DNA from: Kistimonas scapharcae
Lineage (GTDB): Bacteria > Pseudomonadota > Gammaproteobacteria > Pseudomonadales > Endozoicomonadaceae
Direction: 5' to 3'
DNA length: 64,000 nucleotides
Assembly: GCF_039540975.1 (NCBI RefSeq)
Contig: NZ_BAABFL010000089.1
Coordinates: forward strand, 1 to 64,000
Shown: positions 24,748 through 33,423 of the stretch, piece after piece
Layout of the letters: every line of letters begins with the position of its first letter
How positions within the stretch are numbered: the stretch's first letter is position 1
Program-made: the position numbers and the translations under genes
Notes under the pieces: generated by a model
Database searches by the model: none
What the model saw: only the letters and a program-made list of their open reading frames with translations
Told to the model about the DNA's origin: nothing

Positions 24748-26589
24748 ATGGCTGGCCTGATACCCCAACATTTCATTGATGACCTGCTGGCTCGAACCGA
24801 TATCGTTGACGTTATCAACGACCGCGTCCCCCTGAAAAAGGCAGGACGCAACCATCAGGCCTGCTGTCCATTCCACAAGGAAAAAACGCCCTCCTTTACT
24901 GTCAGCCAGGAAAAACAGTTTTATTACTGCTTTGGCTGTGGCGCGAGCGGAAATGCCCTGGGTTTCATCATGGACCTGGAGCACCTGGATTTCCCCGTCG
25001 CCGTTGAACAGCTGGCCAGCCGCCTTGGTCTGGAGGTTCCCAGGGAAGATGGGGGCAAGCACCAACATACCAGCCCAAATCCTGCCTATGAATTACTCAC
25101 CAAAGCGGCGGATTATTACCAGGAGCAACTGAAGTCACACAGCGCTTCTGAACAGGCCATCAGCTACCTTCGCAACCGCGGTCTCGACGGTAAAACGGCC
25201 CGGCAGTTCAACATCGGCTTTGCACCTCCCGGCTGGGACAATCTGCTCAAAACCCTGGGCACCACGCCAGAGCGGGAAAAGCTTCTTACCGATACCGGCA
25301 TGCTGGTTGAGCATGAGGAAAAGAAAAGCCTGTATGACCGCTTTCGCCACCGCATCATGTTCCCGATTCGGGACCAGCGCGGACGCGTTATCGGCTTTGG
25401 CGGCCGCGTACTTGGCGATGAAAAACCTAAATATCTGAACTCCCCCGAATCGCCGGTATTCCATAAAGGCCAAGAACTCTACGGATTCTATGAAGCCCGG
25501 CAAGCCAACCGCGAACTGAAACAGATCATCGTCGTTGAAGGCTATATGGATGTTGTTGCCTTGGCGCAACAGGGCATTACCAACAGCGTGGCCACACTGG
25601 GCACCGCCACTACACGCGAACACCTCGAGAAACTGTTCAAACTGACCAGCCAGGTTGTTTTCTGTTTTGATGGTGACCAAGCCGGTAGAAAAGCTGCCTG
25701 GCGCGCACTGGAAAACACCTTGCCCGAAATGCACGACGGTAGACAGGTACGCTTCATGTTCCTGCCACAAGGCGAAGATCCGGATTCAATGGTACGACAG
25801 GAAGGTAAAGAGGCTTTCCTGAAACGGATTCACAATGAAGCACTGACACTGGACGACTACTTCTTCAAACAACTGGCCAACGAAGTCGACACAACAACAC
25901 TGGATGGATGTGCGCGTCTGGCAAAAATGGCAGAACCGTATTTTCAACAACTGCCCGAAGGCAACTATAAGCACCTGCTCGACAAAAAAGCTGAAAAAAC
26001 CATAGGCCTGAAATTATCCAGCGACACACCGGCACATTCGCAACAGTATGAACCTGCCTCCGAGTACGCACCCACATACCAGAACGACCCAAGAGACGCC
26101 TGGCAAGAGACACCTCAGACATTCAGCAGCAAAAAACTGTTTAACAAAGACAAACCCTGGCAGAAAAAACAGGAAGAGATCAGCACCCCGAAAATCAGCC
26201 TGCGCCTGCAGGATCGCGCCTTGCGCCATCTGTTGAACACGCCTTCGCTTGCAACTGAAATTAATGTTGAAACGCTGCGTAAAGACGACAGCGTTGATAT
26301 GCAGCAATTTGTTAGCCTTGTGGAATCACTGCAAAACAATCCACAGCAAACCACTTATAAGCTTCTCGGTAGCTGGTATGGCACACAACTGGGGGCACGC
26401 ATGACAGAGCTTCTGAAGAATGACATCCCCATAAGCAATCTCGCTCTACAAAAGGAAGAGTTTTGCCTGACCATTGCACGCCTGGAAGCGGATGTCATGA
26501 AGCGACTGGATACCCAGACCCTTAACCCGCTGGAGCAGTTGCGCCTGGCAGCTGAAAAAGCACGACAAAAAAAATCACAAAATACTTGA
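24748..26589 (+). CDS. dnaG: DNA primase
   Basis: DnaG (613 residues) makes RNA primers at the replication fork. The N-terminal zinc ribbon has Cys/His/Cys/Cys ligands in CCPFHKEKTPSF and FYYCFGCGASG (about residues 39-66). The RNA-polymerase core follows, with GFGGRVLGDEKPKYLNSPES, the TOPRIM Glu in IVVEGYMDVVAL and the DGDQAGRKAA metal motif. The C-terminal helicase-binding domain (about 480-613) is joined by a low-complexity Ser/Gln/Pro-rich linker. It is the third gene of the operon, and rpoD follows after 269 bases. Confidence 0.97.
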   Translation: MAGLIPQHFIDDLLARTDIVDVINDRVPLKKAGRNHQACCPFHKEKTPSFTVSQEKQFYYCFGCGASGNALGFIMDLEHLDFPVAVEQLASRLGLEVPREDGGKHQHTSPNPAYELLTKAADYYQEQLKSHSASEQAISYLRNRGLDGKTARQFNIGFAPPGWDNLLKTLGTTPEREKLLTDTGMLVEHEEKKSLYDRFRHRIMFPIRDQRGRVIGFGGRVLGDEKPKYLNSPESPVFHKGQELYGFYEARQANRELKQIIVVEGYMDVVALAQQGITNSVATLGTATTREHLEKLFKLTSQVVFCFDGDQAGRKAAWRALENTLPEMHDGRQVRFMFLPQGEDPDSMVRQEGKEAFLKRIHNEALTLDDYFFKQLANEVDTTTLDGCARLAKMAEPYFQQLPEGNYKHLLDKKAEKTIGLKLSSDTPAHSQQYEPASEYAPTYQNDPRDAWQETPQTFSSKKLFNKDKPWQKKQEEISTPKISLRLQDRALRHLLNTPSLATEINVETLRKDDSVDMQQFVSLVESLQNNPQQTTYKLLGSWYGTQLGARMTELLKNDIPISNLALQKEEFCLTIARLEADVMKRLDTQTLNPLEQLRLAAEKARQKKSQNT

Positions 26590-26726
26590 ACTTCTGTTAA
26601 AGAATCCCCACTAACGACAGATATTGACTAATCTTTGTGCCGACGCTTTAGCATGACAGCCAAACGTGCAACAATAGCCTTCTGGCAACCTTATTCAGCC
26701 ATCGGCCCGTGGAGTGGAGGCTCGAC

Positions 26727-26807
26727 ATGCAAAAATGGACGTTGATCACGAATACCTGCACAGGCCAATGCTTATGGCAGGCAACTTCACACATACGCTA
26801 TAATTGA
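26727..26807 (+). CDS. Possible 26-aa leader ORF before rpoD
   Basis: An ATG at 26727 has an excellent ribosome-binding site (GGAGG, 6 bases upstream) and opens a 26-residue frame beginning MQKWTLITNTCTGQCLWQ, ending 51 bases before the rpoD start. It has no recognised family. The rpoD-proximal promoter -10 (TATAAT) lies inside its last codons, so only transcripts from dnaG or an upstream promoter would carry it. It may be a real small protein, a translational leader or chance. Confidence 0.3.
   Translation: MQKWTLITNTCTGQCLWQATSHIRYN
26799..26804 (+). promoter_or_regulatory. Consensus -10 box upstream of rpoD
   Basis: A perfect TATAAT lies 55 bases before the rpoD ATG; the -35 region 17-18 bases upstream (TGGCAG / GGCAGG) is weak. 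It could give rpoD a promoter of its own inside the operon, as is known in other gammaproteobacteria. Confidence 0.45.
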
Positions 26808-26858
26808 CCGCTTACTGTCAAGCGCCGGCACCACACACATCGCTGTTATAGGGTTGAT

Positions 26859-28700
26859 ATGTCCGCAAATTCTCAACAACAATCCCGATTAAAAGAGCTC
26901 ATCACCCGCGGCAAGGAGCAAGGCTACCTGACATACGCGGAAGTCAATGATCATCTGCCTGAGGATATTTCCGATCCGGATCAGGTCGAAGACATTATCC
27001 GCATGATCAATGACATGGGTATCCAGGTTTTCGAAACCGCTCCGGATGCTGATACCCTGATGATGAATGATAGCAGCGCTGACGCCGATGAAGCCGCTGC
27101 TGAAGAAGCCGCTGCCGCTCTGGCCGCCGTTGAGCAGGAAGCTGGCCGCACCACCGATCCCGTGCGCATGTACATGCGAGAAATGGGTACCGTCGAGCTG
27201 CTGACCCGGGAAGGCGAAATCAAGATCGCCAAGCGTATCGAAGAAGGCTTGCGGGAAGTCATGACCGCTTTGTCCAACTTCCCCGGTTCTGTTGAAACCG
27301 TACTGAATGAATATGATCGCATCGTCGAAGAAGAAGGCCGCCTCAGCGACCTCTTCAGTGGATATATTGATCCGGACGCTGAAGTTCAGCAAAGCACCCC
27401 TGAACCTGACCTGGACGATATCGACGCCAGTGACGACGACATCGAAGAAGAAGACGATGACGACGATAGCGATGATGAACAGGCATCCGGCCCCGACCCG
27501 GAAGAAGCCCGTGAACGCTTTACCGAACTCCGTAGCCAGCTGGAAAACGCCTTAAAGACGATTGAAGCCCATGGTCGTGATAGCAAGGAGGCCAAAGCCG
27601 CCCTTGCCGAAATGGCGACGGTTTTCATCCCAATCAAACTAGTTCCTCGCGTCTTTGACCTGCTGGTATTCCGTGTTCGCAATGCACTTGACCAGATCAA
27701 ATTCAACGAGCGAACCGTCATGCAGCTTTGCATCCGCAAAGCCAAGATGCCGCGTAAGACCTTTATTGAAAAATTCCCGGGCAATGAAACCAACCTGAAC
27801 TGGTTGGACGGCATTATTGCCGAAGGGCACGCGTATGCACCTGCACTGGAACAGTACCGTGTAGAAATCCTGCGCGCCCAGCGGAAACTCAAAGCTACCG
27901 GCGATGAGTTTGGCCTGTCGCTTTCTCAGATCAAGGACATCAACCGACAGATGTCTATTGGTGAGGCAAGAGCCCGCCGCGCCAAGAAAGAGATGGTTGA
28001 GGCTAACCTGCGGCTGGTTATCTCCATTGCCAAGAAGTACACCAACCGCGGCCTTCAATTCCTTGACCTGATCCAGGAAGGCAATATTGGCCTGATGAAA
28101 GCCGTCGACAAGTTCGAATACCGCCGTGGTTATAAGTTCTCCACTTACGCCACCTGGTGGATCCGCCAGGCTATCACCCGCTCCATCGCAGACCAGGCAA
28201 GAACCATCCGGATTCCGGTGCACATGATCGAAACGATCAACAAACTCAACCGGATTTCGCGCCAGATGCTGCAGGAAATGGGTCGCGAACCCACACCGGA
28301 AGAACTAGCCGAACGCATGGAAATGCCAGAGGACAAGATCCGCAAGGTCATGAAGATCGCCAAAGAACCGATCTCCATGGAAACGCCGATTGGTGACGAT
28401 GAAGACTCCCACCTGGGCGACTTCATCGAAGACAGCAACATGGACTCGCCGATCGATTCCGCAACAGGCGAAGGCCTCAAGAATGCGACTCGCGATGTTT
28501 TGTCAGGACTGACCGCACGGGAAGCAAAGGTACTGCGCATGCGATTCGGCATCGACATGAATACCGACCATACGCTGGAGGAAGTTGGTAAACAGTTTGA
28601 CGTTACCCGTGAACGGATCCGTCAGATTGAAGCCAAGGCCTTACGCAAACTGCGCCATCCGACACGCTCAGATCACCTGCGCAGCTTCCTCGACGAGTAA
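26859..28700 (+). CDS. rpoD: RNA polymerase sigma-70 factor RpoD
   Basis: The housekeeping sigma factor (613 residues) has region 1.1 at the N-terminus, a very acidic stretch in the non-conserved region (DDIEEEDDDDDSDDE, about residues 190-205) and region 1.2/2.1 (TDPVRMYMREMGTVELL). Region 2 has FLDLIQEGNIGLMKAVDKF and the -10 recognition helix KFSTYATWWIRQAI. Region 4.2 has VTRERIRQIEAKALRKL. The length matches Pseudomonas and E. coli RpoD. It is the last gene of the operon and faces pnp over two terminator hairpins. Confidence 0.98.
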   Translation: MSANSQQQSRLKELITRGKEQGYLTYAEVNDHLPEDISDPDQVEDIIRMINDMGIQVFETAPDADTLMMNDSSADADEAAAEEAAAALAAVEQEAGRTTDPVRMYMREMGTVELLTREGEIKIAKRIEEGLREVMTALSNFPGSVETVLNEYDRIVEEEGRLSDLFSGYIDPDAEVQQSTPEPDLDDIDASDDDIEEEDDDDDSDDEQASGPDPEEARERFTELRSQLENALKTIEAHGRDSKEAKAALAEMATVFIPIKLVPRVFDLLVFRVRNALDQIKFNERTVMQLCIRKAKMPRKTFIEKFPGNETNLNWLDGIIAEGHAYAPALEQYRVEILRAQRKLKATGDEFGLSLSQIKDINRQMSIGEARARRAKKEMVEANLRLVISIAKKYTNRGLQFLDLIQEGNIGLMKAVDKFEYRRGYKFSTYATWWIRQAITRSIADQARTIRIPVHMIETINKLNRISRQMLQEMGREPTPEELAERMEMPEDKIRKVMKIAKEPISMETPIGDDEDSHLGDFIEDSNMDSPIDSATGEGLKNATRDVLSGLTAREAKVLRMRFGIDMNTDHTLEEVGKQFDVTRERIRQIEAKALRKLRHPTRSDHLRSFLDE

Positions 28701-28715
28701 CAACCATGGTATTTA

Positions 28716-28746
28716 ATAAAAGCAGCGTTAACGTTGCTGCTTTTAT
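28716..28746. terminator. rpoD terminator hairpin
   Basis: An 11-bp stem (ATAAAAGCAGC / GCTGCTTTTAT) begins 16 bases after the rpoD stop, with T4 on the plus strand. It is the first of two hairpins in the spacer. Confidence 0.8.
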
Positions 28747-28752
28747 CAGGAA

Positions 28753-28784
28753 ATAAAAAAGGAGCCTTTCGGCTCCTTTTTTAT
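28753..28784. terminator. Bidirectional terminator between rpoD and pnp
   Basis: A 14-bp stem (core AAAAAAGGAGCC / GGCTCCTTTTTT, loop TTTC) has A and T runs on both sides, so it can end transcription of rpoD from the left and pnp from the right. It lies 10 bases from the pnp stop. Confidence 0.92.
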
Positions 28785-28794
28785 TTCAGCATAC

Positions 28795-30900
28795 TCAGGA
28801 TTGCTGCTCCTTGGCGCGAGCCACTTCCTTCATGCTCAACTTGATACGACCACGTGCATCAACATCCATGACGATAACGTCGATTTGCTGACCGACCTTG
28901 AGGTAGTCATTCACATCGTTGACACGCTCTTCTGCAATCTGGGAGATGTGTACCAAACCATCCTGACCTGGGAGGATCGTGACAAATGCACCAAACTCCA
29001 CGATACGGGTCACAGACCCCTGATAGATCTTACCGATTTCAGCTTCAGCGGTGACGCCGTAAACACGGTCATAAGCCGCCTGACAGGCTTCACGGGTATC
29101 CGCATAGATCTTGACCACACCAGCGTCATCGATATCAACAGATGCACCAGTGTCCTCACAGATGGAACGGATCGTAGAACCTCCCTTACCGATAACATCG
29201 CGAATCTTGTCAGTATCGATCTTGAGCGTCATAGTTGACGGTGCATTTTCAGACAGCTCAGGACGAGACTCACTGATTACCTGATTCATCTGGCTGAGAA
29301 TGTGCAAACGAGCCTGCAGGGCCTGCTCCAGGGCGATATCCATGATCTCCTCGGTAATACCGTCGATCTTGATATCCATCTGCAGCGCAGTGACACCTTT
29401 AGCGGTACCCGCCACTTTGAAGTCCATATCACCCAAATGATCTTCATCACCCAGAATATCGGTCAGCACCGCAAAGCGCTCACCTTCCTTGATGAGCCCC
29501 ATAGCAATACCCGCTACCGGCGCCTTCAGCGGCACCCCCGCATCCATTAACGCCAAGCTGGAACCACAAACTGAAGCCATGGAACTGGAACCATTGGATT
29601 CTGTGATTTCAGACACAACACGGATCGTGTAAGGGAATTCTTGATCATTTGGCAGCACAGCCTGAATACCACGACGCGCCAGACGACCATGACCGACCTC
29701 ACGACGACCAACGCCACCCATACGACCACACTCACCCACAGAGAACGGAGGGAAGTTATAGTGCAGCATGAAAGGTTCGCGACGCTCACCTTCCAGGTAA
29801 TCAACCAGCTGTGCGTCACGGGAGGTACCCATGGTTGTAGTCACGAGCGCCTGCGTCTCCCCACGGGTAAACAGTGCTGAACCGTGAGTTTTGGGCAAAA
29901 CACCAACTTCAATGTGCAGCGGACGAACTGTCTTGGTATCTCGGCCATCAATACGCGGCTGACCATCCAGAACATTCTCCCGCACCAAGTTCTTTTCCAG
30001 GCTGGCGAATACCTTGCTGACGCTCTTCGCATCGGCCTGAGCCTCTTCACCACCGGCCAGCTCAGCAAGCGCCTCAGCACGCAGGGCAGCCAGCGCATCA
30101 TTTCGCTTCTGCTTCTCGGCAACCTGGTAAGCTTCAGCAATACGCCCCAAATAAGCACCTTTGACACGCTCAATCAGCGTTGTGTCTTCAGCGGCAGGCT
30201 GCCAATCCCAGACAGGCTTACCAACCTCTGCGGCCAGTTCCTTGATCGCCTGAATCACCACTTGGTACTCCTGCTGCGCAAACAGTACCGCACCCAGCAT
30301 TTCATCTTCAGTCAGCTCCTGAGCTTCTGACTCAACCATCAGGACAGCATCAGCAGTACCTGCAACTACCATGTCCAACTCGGACTCTTTTAGTTGCTCA
30401 AAGCTGGGATTCAGGATATAGCCTTCTTCTTCAGTAAAGCCAACGCGGGCAGCACCGATCGGGCCACCAAACGGAATACCGGAAATCGCCAGCGCAGCTG
30501 ACGTGCCGATCATTGCCGCCATATCAGGATCATTCTTTTTATCCGTAGACAGAACGGTACAGATGACCTGCACTTCGTTCATGAACCCTTTGGGGAACAA
30601 TGGACGGATAGGACGATCAATCAGGCGGGAGGTCAGGGTTTCTTTCTCACTGGGACGCCCTTCACGCTTCAAAAAGCCGCCGGGGATACGACCCGCAGCA
30701 TAGGTTTTTTCCTGATAGTGAACACTCAGCGGGAAAAAGTCCTGCCCTTCCTTGGCTTCCTTGGCACCAACAACCGTTGTCAGTACAGACAGGTCGCCCA
30801 TGGTCACCAAAACTGCACCAGATGCCTGGCGCGCAATGCGTCCTGTCTCCAGGATGACGTCGGTATCACCGAACTTAAACAGTTTTTTAACCGGATTCAC
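28795..30900 (-). CDS. pnp: Polyribonucleotide nucleotidyltransferase (PNPase)
   Basis: PNPase (701 residues) degrades RNA 3' to 5' by phosphorolysis, as a trimer, often in the degradosome. It has two RNase PH-like domains (FFPLSVHYQEKTYAAGRIPGG in the first; GETQALVTTTMGT and the FPPFSVGECGR segment in the second). These are followed by KH (DKIRDVIGKGGSTIRSI) and S1 (GKIYQGSVTRIVEFGAFV) domains. I favour GTG 30900 as the start, because AAGGA lies at normal distance and the residues after it (NPVKKLFKF) align with other PNPases; ATG 30906 is too near that site. A leader stem-loop precedes it. Confidence 0.97.
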   Translation of the reverse strand: MNPVKKLFKFGDTDVILETGRIARQASGAVLVTMGDLSVLTTVVGAKEAKEGQDFFPLSVHYQEKTYAAGRIPGGFLKREGRPSEKETLTSRLIDRPIRPLFPKGFMNEVQVICTVLSTDKKNDPDMAAMIGTSAALAISGIPFGGPIGAARVGFTEEEGYILNPSFEQLKESELDMVVAGTADAVLMVESEAQELTEDEMLGAVLFAQQEYQVVIQAIKELAAEVGKPVWDWQPAAEDTTLIERVKGAYLGRIAEAYQVAEKQKRNDALAALRAEALAELAGGEEAQADAKSVSKVFASLEKNLVRENVLDGQPRIDGRDTKTVRPLHIEVGVLPKTHGSALFTRGETQALVTTTMGTSRDAQLVDYLEGERREPFMLHYNFPPFSVGECGRMGGVGRREVGHGRLARRGIQAVLPNDQEFPYTIRVVSEITESNGSSSMASVCGSSLALMDAGVPLKAPVAGIAMGLIKEGERFAVLTDILGDEDHLGDMDFKVAGTAKGVTALQMDIKIDGITEEIMDIALEQALQARLHILSQMNQVISESRPELSENAPSTMTLKIDTDKIRDVIGKGGSTIRSICEDTGASVDIDDAGVVKIYADTREACQAAYDRVYGVTAEAEIGKIYQGSVTRIVEFGAFVTILPGQDGLVHISQIAEERVNDVNDYLKVGQQIDVIVMDVDARGRIKLSMKEVARAKEQQS

Positions 30901-30961
30901 GGTCATTTCCTTTTATCAATACAAGATACCGATTAACTCATCGAACTGTCGGTATACAGGA

Positions 30962-31000
30962 TGCAATCCGGAAAGCTGCGTCACAGCACTCAGGATTGCA
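30962..31000 (-). promoter_or_regulatory. Stem-loop in pnp leader, possible RNase III site
   Basis: An 8-bp outer stem (TGCAATCC / GGATTGCA) encloses a 4-bp inner stem (GCTG / CAGC), 62-100 bases before the pnp start. Its place fits the RNase III-cleaved, PNPase-autoregulated leader hairpin known in enterics; the function here is inferred from position. Confidence 0.45.
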
Positions 31001-31282
31001 CCCGATTCGTTCGATCAGTCTTGAGTCAATCTACCTCAACAAGAGAATAGCCAAAGGCCTACCTCTTTAGCTGACAAAGACCACGGTTACAGCGCATAAT
31101 TGCAAGCACTGCCCGTCATCATATACGTCAAGCATACGAATTCTGCTTGCTATCGGAAACTACTGCAACCAACAAACAGAACAGGCACCGACACCTCAAC
31201 AGGCTTTAGTACGCACACCTATCGGCGCCCCATACAAAAACACCGCTAAAAGCTCACCATTTGGCTGCTGATAGCGGTGCCA

Positions 31283-31303
31283 GCTACCTGTCAGACAGGT
31301 AGC
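31283..31303 (-). terminator. Hairpin after rpsO (attenuator or processing site)
   Basis: A perfect 9-bp stem (GCTACCTGT / ACAGGTAGC, loop of 3) lies 35 bases after the rpsO stop. No T run follows on the minus strand, so it is more likely a partial terminator or RNA-stabilising hairpin than a full stop. Confidence 0.5.
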
Positions 31304-31337
31304 AGAGAAAGCAACTCAGTCGTCGCGTAAGCAACAA

Positions 31338-31607
31338 TTAGCGACGCAGACCCAGACGCTCGATCAGGGAACGGTAACGCTCAACATCCTTACCCTTCAG
31401 ATAGCTCAGCAGGTTACGACGCTGGTTAACCATGCGAATCAGACCACGACGAGAGTGGTGATCGTGAATGTGGCTCTTGAAGTGAGACTGCAGACCTTCG
31501 ATGTTGGCAGTCAGCAGGGCAACCTGCACTTCGGGAGAACCGGTATCACCTTCAGCGTGGCCGAATTCCTTAACGATTTCAGCTTTCTTTTCAGCAGACA
31601 GGGCCAT
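31338..31607 (-). CDS. rpsO: 30S ribosomal protein S15
   Basis: S15 (89 residues) binds 16S rRNA helix 22 early in 30S assembly. The start is ATG 31607, with AGGAG 8 bases upstream; upstream in-frame starts are not supported. The sequence includes EFGHAEGDTGSPEVQVALL and HHSRRGLIRMVNQRRNLLSYL, ending LIERLGLRR, all standard. It lies between truB and pnp as in most proteobacteria. Confidence 0.98.
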   Translation of the reverse strand: MALSAEKKAEIVKEFGHAEGDTGSPEVQVALLTANIEGLQSHFKSHIHDHHSRRGLIRMVNQRRNLLSYLKGKDVERYRSLIERLGLRR

Positions 31608-31765
31608 GATAAAACTCCTGGTTAATATGCTATTTAACAAACTGGGGTTGACCGCGCATATTTACAGCCACCCTTCAGGAATCACCACAACGTGTTATTC
31701 CATGTAATTTCTCATGCAAGCCTATCGATGGCATAAGCCACCAAACTTCCCGCACCGAGAAAACG

Positions 31766-31796
31766 AAAGGCCGTATTCTATCTTTATACGGCCTTT
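31766..31796. terminator. Hairpin between truB and rpsO
   Basis: An 11-bp perfect stem (AAAGGCCGTAT / ATACGGCCTTT, loop of 9) sits between the truB stop (31889) and the rpsO start. On the minus strand the run after the stem is interrupted (CGTTTTC); on the plus strand TT follows the stem directly. It probably separates truB messages from the rpsO unit. Confidence 0.7.
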
Positions 31797-31888
31797 TTAT
31801 CACCCTGCAATTGTATCAGATGGTTACGCAATTGCTGTATGACTTTGTAAAGACCACAACGCCAGATTAATGCCGGCACAGTCAGTCA

Positions 31889-32824
31889 CTAATCTTTCTG
31901 CTTGATCAAACGACGCGGTGCAACGAGCCCCTCATCAGTAATTTCACCGATACCTAGAAAAATATCCGGCGCATCTGACATCGAACGATAGATGCGAACA
32001 AATCCGGACGTGGGCGCCCGAGGCACCTGGATAGACTGCCCCTGCAAAAGGTAAAAGCTGCTGGCCTCTCCCAGTGCCACAGCCGGCATCTGACTAACTG
32101 CGCTGTCCTGAGACATAAGAAGATCATCCAGCCCCTTGTGGCCACCACCATCGCGCACCTGCTCCAGCGCTTCCAGCGTGAAGGAACCCTCTTCACAGTA
32201 AGGCCCCGCCTTCAAACGTCGCAAATCAATGATATGTGCACCACATCCCAGCATTTCACCAATATCCTCAACCAGCGTGCGGATATAGGTGCCTTTACTG
32301 CAATCCACCTCAAGCTCAATTTCATCACCACGAAAAGCGGTCATTGCCAACCGATAAATATTGATGGGACGGGCTTTACGCTCAACCTCAATACCTTCAC
32401 GCGCGAGCTTGTACAAGGGCTGACCATTGTGCTTGATAGCAGAATACATGGAAGGAATCTGCTCACCAGGCCCTCGAAACTTCTCCAGCACCGCTTCAAC
32501 ATCACGCTCGGTGACTGCAACCGGACGCTCCTGGATCACCTCACCTTCAGAATCCCCCGTTGCCGTACGGATACCCAGCTTAGCAACAGTCCGATAACTT
32601 TTATCTGAATCCAGAAGATATTGAGAAAGCTTGGTCGCCTCTCCTAGGCAAACAGGTAAAACCCCCGTTGCCAAAGGATCGAGGCTTCCGGTATGACCAG
32701 CCTTCGCAGCACCATACAGGCGCTTCACACGCTGCAAAACATCGTTAGAAGAGGCACCGGTTGGCTTATCGATAATGACAATACCATTGACATCGCGCCC
32801 TCTGAACTTCCTACGCCTTGCCAT
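31889..32824 (-). CDS. truB: tRNA pseudouridine(55) synthase
   Basis: TruB (311 residues) makes pseudouridine 55 in the T-loop of tRNAs. The start ATG 32824 has GGAGG 7 bases upstream and overlaps the end of rbfA by 14 bases. It shows NGIVIIDKPTGASSNDVLQRVKR, the catalytic Asp in HTGSLDPLATGVLPVCLG, SKGTYIRTLVEDIG, and a C-terminal PUA-like extension ending APRRLIKQKD. The length is normal. Confidence 0.96.
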   Translation of the reverse strand: MARRRKFRGRDVNGIVIIDKPTGASSNDVLQRVKRLYGAAKAGHTGSLDPLATGVLPVCLGEATKLSQYLLDSDKSYRTVAKLGIRTATGDSEGEVIQERPVAVTERDVEAVLEKFRGPGEQIPSMYSAIKHNGQPLYKLAREGIEVERKARPINIYRLAMTAFRGDEIELEVDCSKGTYIRTLVEDIGEMLGCGAHIIDLRRLKAGPYCEEGSFTLEALEQVRDGGGHKGLDDLLMSQDSAVSQMPAVALGEASSFYLLQGQSIQVPRAPTSGFVRIYRSMSDAPDIFLGIGEITDEGLVAPRRLIKQKD

Positions 32825-33221
32825 CCGTAGCCTCCTCATCACTTACATCTACCTGCCGCTCGCCATCACGGGCGACCGCACTGTCAATCAATGAGGAAAT
32901 GTAACTGCCACGTTCGATGGTTTCATCATAATGAAAACGCAGGGTGGGCACGAAACGAATCTGCATACGCTTGGCCAGCGTGCTACGCAGAAAGCCGGCC
33001 GCCTGCCTCAGCACATCCACAGCCTCATTCGTAGCCTTTTGACCATCCAGCCCAAGAAACGTGACATAGATGTCAGCAAACGCAAGATCCTTGCTAACGG
33101 TCACCGAACTAACTGTCACCATCCCCAGGCGAGGATCTTTCATTTCCAGTTGCAGAATACCTGCAAGCTCTCGCTGCATCTGGTCCGCAATACGCTGGGT
33201 ACGACTGAATTCTCTTGGCAT
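32811..33221 (-). CDS. rbfA: Ribosome-binding factor A
   Basis: RbfA (136 residues from ATG 33221) is a KH-fold protein that matures the 5' end of 16S rRNA and binds free 30S subunits. It begins MPREFSRTQRIADQMQREL and has the ARIYVTFLG-like strand (FADIYVTFLG), then MQIRFVPTLRFHYDETIERG. The C-terminal tail is acidic. An upstream frame extension to 33272 has no support. It is separated from infB by 202 bases containing a terminator-like hairpin. Confidence 0.95.
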   Translation of the reverse strand: MPREFSRTQRIADQMQRELAGILQLEMKDPRLGMVTVSSVTVSKDLAFADIYVTFLGLDGQKATNEAVDVLRQAAGFLRSTLAKRMQIRFVPTLRFHYDETIERGSYISSLIDSAVARDGERQVDVSDEEATDGKA

Positions 33222-33378
33222 AAGTCTACTATATACAAACAATCTGCAGGCAATCCGGACACTCCCTGACAATCAGCCTGCCAAATGACAGATCACTGTT
33301 ATCCAAAACAACAGCAGCCTGCCTGCAAAGAAACAACATCCTGTCCTGCCCTGAAAAGCACAGAGCTAAAACACAAAA

Positions 33379-33406
33379 AGCTGCCGAACCCGAAAGTCCG
33401 GCAGCT
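33379..33406 (-). terminator. Intrinsic terminator between infB and rbfA
   Basis: An 8-bp stem (AGCTGCCG / CGGCAGCT) followed by T5 on the minus strand lies 18 bases after the infB stop. It would split the nusA-infB unit from rbfA-truB unless read through. Confidence 0.8.
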
Positions 33407-33423
33407 CACCTTAACAAAGGATA

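Larger units (their letters stand above)
30901..31337. other. Long rpsO-pnp spacer with leader structures
   Basis: This gene-free stretch of 437 bases separates rpsO from pnp and contains at least two stem-loops (listed separately), one just upstream of pnp and one just downstream of rpsO. In E. coli the same spacer carries a partial terminator, the pnp promoter and RNase III sites used for autoregulation. I see no protein-coding frame that I can support. Confidence 0.6.
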
